Assembly (NCBI GenBank): GCA_022578605.1
Contig: MU394069.1
Coordinates: 372,001 to 436,000, forward strand
From: Camillea tinctor
Taxonomy: Eukaryota; Ascomycota; Sordariomycetes; Xylariales; Xylariaceae
Direction of reading: 5' to 3'
Length of the DNA stretch: 64,000 bases
Below the pieces are notes generated by a model that saw only the letters and a program-made list of their open reading frames with translations, was not told the DNA's origin and did not search any database. This document shows, one piece after another, positions 58,742 through 64,000 of the stretch. A program made the translations under genes and the position numbers. Every line of letters begins with the position of its first letter. Position 1 is the first letter of the stretch.

Positions 58742-60358
58742 ATGATAGGCACCTCGCTGCCGGAGTACATCTTCATCCGGGCCTGCATCTTCCTCCTGCA
58801 ATACACCACCCCGCTATGCCTCTCCATTTTCCTTCTCCGCGCCATCGCGGTCTCCCACGGCGATTTAGCACTCTCCCTCTCCAGCACCACCAACCGGGTT
58901 CTCCTCGCCTATTCCCTGCTCGACACGCTCTACGCGATATTCCTGTACGTTCCCTATCGACGCCGACTGCAGCAGGAAGCGAAGCACCCACCCCCTCTGT
59001 CTGCCGCCGGACGGCGCGTGCTGTTCGAGCGCTGCTTGGATCACGTCCCGGATCTGCGGCGGTATCTGCGGCTTTGGTTTCTCGGGGCCGAGGAGGCGGA
59101 GGTGCGCCGGGAGAACGTGCGTGATTTCCTGCTGTGGGCCTTCTTCGACAGCCGTCCCGACTGCAAGTTGACCGACGACGAGACCCAAGAGCTCGACAAC
59201 TACATCGCTATCATTGAGCAGCGTACAGGCCGCAGATTCGCGCCGGGGAGAGGGAAGGCGAACGGGCTTCGTCTAACGCTGGATGACATTGAGATCTGTT
59301 ATAGGAGCGTAGGATGGTACTTTATTATCGGCCTAGTCGATCTGGTCTCGCATTGTCAGTTGGCCTGGCATGGATTTCAGTACTATGCGCAGCCCAAGTC
59401 AAATTTCCTATCCCTCGTGCCTTTTCGAGTGCAGGATCTGCTCTCGCGGAGGCGATCCGCCGCCGAGAAGCTGAGCTACTGGTATAGGCCACATACCGCG
59501 ACCGACAAGCTCCCGATCGTATTCTTGCATGGTATCGGCGTCGGACTTTTTACTTATATACCCTATCTGACGGAGATAAATCCGAACTCGTCCAAGACAG
59601 ATGGTCAGATTGGTATCATCGCTGTCGAGATCCTCCCTATCTCCTTCAGGCTCACTAGCACACCATTAAGTAAAGGTGAATTTCTAGATCAGGTCACCAT
59701 AATACTAGCCGCGCACGGGTGGGATAATTTCGTGTTGGCGTCTCATTCGTATGGCACGGCCTTGGCGACGCACATGCTCCAATCAAGCACTCTGAGCCCT
59801 CGAATAGATTCTGCGTTGCTTATTGATCCGGTATCGATCCTATTGCATCTGCCAGATGTTGCATATAATTTCACTAGGCGCCAGCCTAGAAGGGCAAACG
59901 AGTGGCAGTTATGGTACTTTGCTACCATGGATCCCGGGGTGGCACACTGCCTGGGACGCCATTTCTTTTGGAAAGATAACATCGCATGGAAGGAGGATCT
60001 AGTCCAGGTGGTGGGGAAATCCAGTGTGGATGGTAGCGTGGGTAGCGGTAATCGGACCGGGCATAGGCAGAGAAGAAGAGTGGCTGTCTGTCTTTCGGAG
60101 AGAGACCTGATCGTCGATACAGTGGCCGTTGCCCGGTACCTTGCTGGGAGCGATGATTGGATGGCTTCGGCGGGCGAGGGCTGGGGGGAAGGTATCCCCG
60201 GATCCTCAAAGCCGGATGATATACTGAGCCGAGGTCATTTGACTGATGACGGCATCGAGATACTTTGGTTCCCAGGCTTGGACCATGCTCAGGCCTTTAA
60301 CATGAGGCCATTTAGACACCGCTTAAGTAGCATCACGCGCCGTTATTGCGCAAAATAG
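58742..60358 (+). CDS. Membrane-anchored alpha/beta hydrolase-fold protein, 538 aa
   Basis: Single exon. The N terminus has two hydrophobic spans (about 8-30, FIRACIFLLQYTTPLCLSIF; about 50-68, LLAYSLLDTLYAIFLYV), then a soluble linker. The hydrolase core starts near residue 255 (LPIVFLHGIGVGLFTYIPYL), with the oxyanion-hole HG. The nucleophile elbow is SHSYGTALATHML (S-x-S-x-G variant of GxSxG), followed by DSALLIDPVSILLHLPDVAY, a candidate acidic residue in CLSERDLIVDTVAVARYL and the His in FPGLDHAQAF. The HG, Ser, Asp and His set is complete. This resembles conserved fungal membrane hydrolases of unknown substrate (lipid ester or similar). Its 3' end faces the cupin gene, 127 bp away. Confidence 0.87.
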   Translation: MIGTSLPEYIFIRACIFLLQYTTPLCLSIFLLRAIAVSHGDLALSLSSTTNRVLLAYSLLDTLYAIFLYVPYRRRLQQEAKHPPPLSAAGRRVLFERCLDHVPDLRRYLRLWFLGAEEAEVRRENVRDFLLWAFFDSRPDCKLTDDETQELDNYIAIIEQRTGRRFAPGRGKANGLRLTLDDIEICYRSVGWYFIIGLVDLVSHCQLAWHGFQYYAQPKSNFLSLVPFRVQDLLSRRRSAAEKLSYWYRPHTATDKLPIVFLHGIGVGLFTYIPYLTEINPNSSKTDGQIGIIAVEILPISFRLTSTPLSKGEFLDQVTIILAAHGWDNFVLASHSYGTALATHMLQSSTLSPRIDSALLIDPVSILLHLPDVAYNFTRRQPRRANEWQLWYFATMDPGVAHCLGRHFFWKDNIAWKEDLVQVVGKSSVDGSVGSGNRTGHRQRRRVAVCLSERDLIVDTVAVARYLAGSDDWMASAGEGWGEGIPGSSKPDDILSRGHLTDDGIEILWFPGLDHAQAFNMRPFRHRLSSITRRYCAK

Positions 60359-60485
60359 GGAGACACTGTCACTATGAATGGATTGTCCAGCACTAGACGT
60401 GGATCGGCGCAATGGAACTGCAGGCTTATGTGACGATGCGCGCCCAGACCTGTTTTCTCCCTGCATGTGACGCCTACCGGCTGCT

Positions 60486-61236
60486 TCAAGTGGTCGAGTC
60501 TGCCGGTGCTTCACTGCCTCCCCAGCCTGTGAGATAAACAACTACTGGCTCGGGGCCAGTTCGTACGAGAACCCACACAACATTCTCATCTGTCTCGTTG
60601 ATTTCCTGATGCTCCGTCCACGGAGGAATAAGCGCAAAGTCTCCTGCAGACAGTTCATGCCGCTGCAGCTCATCGTCACTGCCGGGGTTGGTAACGAGAA
60701 TTCCCTTCCCCGAAGCAGCATAAATCATAGTCTCTTCAAGGCGCAATGTTAGATATTTCTGAATCTTGGCAGCCTATTTGAGTAATTTGGATTTCAGACT
60801 AAACTCACCCTGTTCTCCGTGGTGATGTACAGCAGAGGAGCAATGGGGCTTGGCCACCAAAACTGCACCAAGTAAGTAAGTTGCTTCCAGGCACAGATAA
60901 GGATGATATCGAGAGGAAGGGGGTACACCGCCGTCACCATTACTACCTTCGCTGTCCTGGGGTAACGCTGTGCATGTACCCGGACCCAACGGGTATAGTA
61001 CTTTGGGCAGGATGCGGCGGCTAGCAAATAGGGAGATAGGTAGATAGGTAGGTTGGTTGGTAGACCTCACCAGTAGCACACATTTTATCGCTTTTCCCTA
61101 TTATAGCGCCCTGGCGAATCATAGAGGCATCCTTTGCATCTCTCTGAGCCTCGAGGTCTGAGGCTTTGACAACATGCACTGCAGATGGTAAGATCATCGG
61201 CAGCAGATCAGGGATGAGAGAAAACAACGATTCCAT
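60486..61236 (-). CDS. Small cupin-domain protein, 155 aa
   Basis: Exons 61236-61071, 60862-60809 and 60733-60486 give 155 aa. Joined, they read KMCATVLVAKPHCSSAVHHH, GEQETMIYAASGKGILVTN and LSAGDFALIPPWTEHQEINE. The first cupin motif keeps HHHGEQ (metal-binding His, His, Glu), and the second keeps PWTEHQE with its His. It is therefore a probable single-domain metal-dependent cupin, enzyme or binding protein, of a small family found across fungi and bacteria. The first intron is long (208 nt) and contains a GGTAGATAGGTAGG-type repeat, so its acceptor was chosen because it restores KPHCSSAVHHH. Substrate unknown. Confidence 0.8.
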
Positions 61237-64000
61237 TATGGCGGGTAGGCTAGGACGAAGTAGGAAGGCGATATAAAGAGACAGGTGTTTCCTGCTAGCA
61301 ATATTTAGAAGGCGTCTTAGTAGAGATCCAGTATGCTGTTATGATGTGTCAGGTTATAGCCATGAAATATCGAAGAAGAGGAGATGGGGGAAGGAGAATG
61401 GTGGAGGGAGTTGATGCCAATGTCGAGGTTTGGTATTGATCGGAGGAGAATGTGGCTGGTAAGATCTAGGTTAGTCAAGTTAAGGAGACAGGGATTACCT
61501 TACCTACTAAACCTAAGGTCCAAGGTTGTAAGCGGTTGAAGGTTGATTTTGGGAAGATGTCATTCTACAGCTAGGAACCTGGTCTGTGCGCCCATCTCCA
61601 GCCAGTCCCAGTCTCCCCTCCTAGGTAGTCCTTCCTAGGTAGTCCTGGTTCCAGAAAACTTGAAATTAAAAGAAGAAGAATAAGCTTTTGATCCCCTGTT
61701 TACCGAATGGCGCTTGTTTCAACACCGTATACCCAATATGCTGTGTATCTAGACGCCTCGCCCCCAATCTTGATCTCGTCATGTACTCGTAGATCCTAGC
61801 CTTGGATTACTGCTATATTACGAATGAGTGATTCTTACCTTCTTCGCTGTCGTGTAGCTCATCTAAGATGGGCTCGACTTATGGAGAGTTGCAACGTGTA
61901 GCCAATTGAATATTTGCAAAACATCCATGTCTTAGCTTGTTGCTTAAGTACCTACTTCTTTGGATAGATGCACAGCCAAGTTTTAGAGCAGTCCGCAAAA
62001 GGGGGGCCGGTTTAGACGAGGTTTATCCTGTTCACCTTCAAGTTTGCCCGACTGACGCTCCGAAGTCAAGGCATGGATATCCTTGAAACCATACTTGAAT
62101 GAGGATTAACTGCGCTTCATATGTTATAGTCGCCGAGAACCGCGTGATCCTACATCAATATGGCGGAAGTTTGAACAGCCTCGGGCTCACCATGAGCTAT
62201 GTTGGTCGGTGAATTTCACCGATGAGACTAGTAAGACATCCGTAATCGGTAGAAACTGCCGGCTACTTACCCGGATGAAGGGCTCCGAGCCCCATCGCAG
62301 ACCAACTTTCTGTGTGTGCTGCCCTTTGGAGATAATTCGGCTTGGGGCATGATGATTCCTTTAATTTTCGTCTATTAGATACCTATGCCGATGGATGGGT
62401 TATCTTGATGCGCCACGATATACCGTAGTTCAGTGAGATAAAGCCTACAGATCATATGAGTTGAGTCGCAAATCAGACGTCGCCGACTCGTATAACAACA
62501 TCGGATCACGATCGCCGGCATCGGCTGGTTAGGACTTTGGAGGTTTAAGCCTGGGAACCACTCTACTTGGCCAGAGAACACGCCAAGTAATGCGGCCCCG
62601 GCTGCGTTTGGCGAACGTGACAATTTAATCATGATCGCTTCCCGGACAAATACCTTTATTGTTCCCGTGATTTGAGCCCAACCGGACAGGGTATTCGAGA
62701 CAACGTAGATATCAGAATCCATTATATCTAAGGATTACATGGCAAGAATAGGTAGGCGTGTAGGGAAATTGTCCGAGTCGCTTGGCCCAGCGGAGCGCGA
62801 TATCGAGTCACCATCCCTAATTCGTGCGGAATGAGAACCATCCTAACCGGAATAGTAATCCGCGACGAACTCGAAGAGGAAGCTCGATACCAGCTCAGAT
62901 AAAAAATGATTCGGGGGATAAGGAGCCCATCGGCTCGCTACACAAAGGACGAGGCCATTGCTGATGCCGATATATGAGGTTCCACGACGTGACTGCCGAT
63001 AACATCACGGGAGCGAATTGCCGTTAGCGTTATACGCCCCAGCCTCCTCTTAACTCTGCTGATGACAGACGGCGTAGTATCCAACTCTATACTCAGGCAG
63101 GATGAACAGGGGCTTTGAAGCACAGATACGCTCAGATGACCATGCAAGCCTAGGTTCCGTATCACGCAGCCAACCTGTTCGCCAAGACTGATATCTCAGA
63201 AGATACGCAGATAGCTTGAGAGGGCTTAGAGAAACTATGACCTAGTTATACTCTCCATAGCAGGTCAATATATCTTGTGAATATTTTCTCCAAGGAACAA
63301 AGTGTGGGCATGGTCATTGAAAATGGGGAACAGACCCGGTCATTACCGTAAGAGAGTGGGTTGAAATATAGTTTCAACTTCCTAATAGACCTCAAACATC
63401 GATGGTTCGATAGGTTGGCGGACAAGGGTAGCTATGAATAGCTTCGAGGATGGGGGCCGCAGGGAGCCAGACTTGGTACATATGGGGGATCTCCCTGCAT
63501 GTCAACACCGACTACTGTATATCGACGGTTAAATCTCCTTGCATCCCGGCTGCCCAGTTCCAGTCCCCACCAAACCAGCAAGGAGAGACCAGGGGGGGGA
63601 TCGAATTACCATGTCAATGCCAAGTAGTAACTCAAAGCCATAGACCAGACAATAAGCTCTACTAGGCCTCGATGGGAATGTGGAATGTGATTTTGTCTTA
63701 ACATAGGTACATATAAAAAAAGATGTAATTTGTTTTTTTCCTTGAGAGACACCTTGGTGTAAGTACGCCAAGAACGCCTAGCTGCTCGTATTGCTTTCCA
63801 AATAGGTTGCACTTCTTTGCGGGCAAATATCCTGTATAGGATGCTTGGCTAGGAGGGCTAGATTTAACCTTGAATCAGTGTATGAGATTCCCCTACCTTG
63901 ATGGCCACCTGAATATGGGCCTAGCCAACCCGTCCTAGCGGGACCGAGGAGGCGCATCTTACGAGAATCTCTGTGGGTCTATAAAACATGTAGGTAGGCT
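61237..64000. other. 2.8-kb terminal interval without a convincing gene
   Basis: A 115-codon minus-strand frame at 62375-62722 begins with ATG (MDSDIYVVSNTLSGW) but shows no family and no supporting splice context; it may be a lineage-specific gene or chance. The remainder is unremarkable, with G runs near 63591 and T/A runs near 63715-63737. Confidence 0.4.

Noticed and set aside
62375..62722. 115-codon minus-strand frame starting MDSDIYVV
   Set aside because: Has an ATG and fair length but no recognisable family or regulatory context; mentioned only in the terminal-interval entry.

Overview
The window is nuclear DNA of a filamentous ascomycete (Pezizomycotina, most likely a Sordariomycete; genus not determined). 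Evidence: short introns of about 45-210 nt with GTRNGT donors, CTAAC-type branch points and YAG acceptors; pyrimidine-rich tracts ahead of several start codons; and gene families typical of such fungi (Zn2Cys6 factor, GH35 beta-galactosidase, DHA1-type MFS transporter, F-box/ankyrin and NACHT/ankyrin proteins). I built the gene models by hand from splice signals. Every spliced model listed has a length divisible by three; where a splice choice is uncertain, the entry says so.

Layout. 0-1.4 kb: 3' part of a cytochrome P450. 2.4-6.2 kb (-): 14-exon secreted beta-galactosidase. 8.8-10.0 kb (+): J-domain-like protein with a Cys-rich finger. 10.9-12.8 kb (-): MFS transporter. 16.5-18.3 kb (+): F-box/ankyrin protein. 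19.4-21.4 kb: three small single-span membrane proteins. 22.4-23.5 kb (-): amidohydrolase-2 enzyme. 25.6-26.5 kb (+): nucleotidyltransferase-like protein. 27.4-28.9 kb (+): SAT4/rhodopsin-like membrane protein. 29.5-38.0 kb is a conserved housekeeping stretch: PRP17 splicing factor, ERV14 cargo receptor, MAP1 methionine aminopeptidase and BNA4 kynurenine 3-monooxygenase. 38.3-45.6 kb is a possible catabolic cluster: SDR, Zn2Cys6 regulator, and a divergent pair encoding the two halves of a Tm-1-type protein (PEP-hydrolase-like TIM barrel and UPF0261). 46.2-56.6 kb is accessory: an FHA-domain protein kinase, a divergently transcribed unknown 592-aa protein, and a decayed NACHT-ankyrin (NLR-like) gene with six premature stops and one frameshift. 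58.7-61.2 kb: a membrane alpha/beta hydrolase converging on a small cupin. 61.2-64 kb has no convincing gene.

The most interesting points are the divergent Tm-1-half gene pair next to a Zn2Cys6 regulator; the octamer AGCGGACT, present four times upstream of that regulator and once inverted upstream of the SDR; the FHA kinase/unknown/decayed NLR block; the fungal AbiEii-like nucleotidyltransferase; and the intergenic palindrome TACCTAGGTA, which recurs far above chance. No tRNA, rRNA, CRISPR array or intact transposon was recognised.
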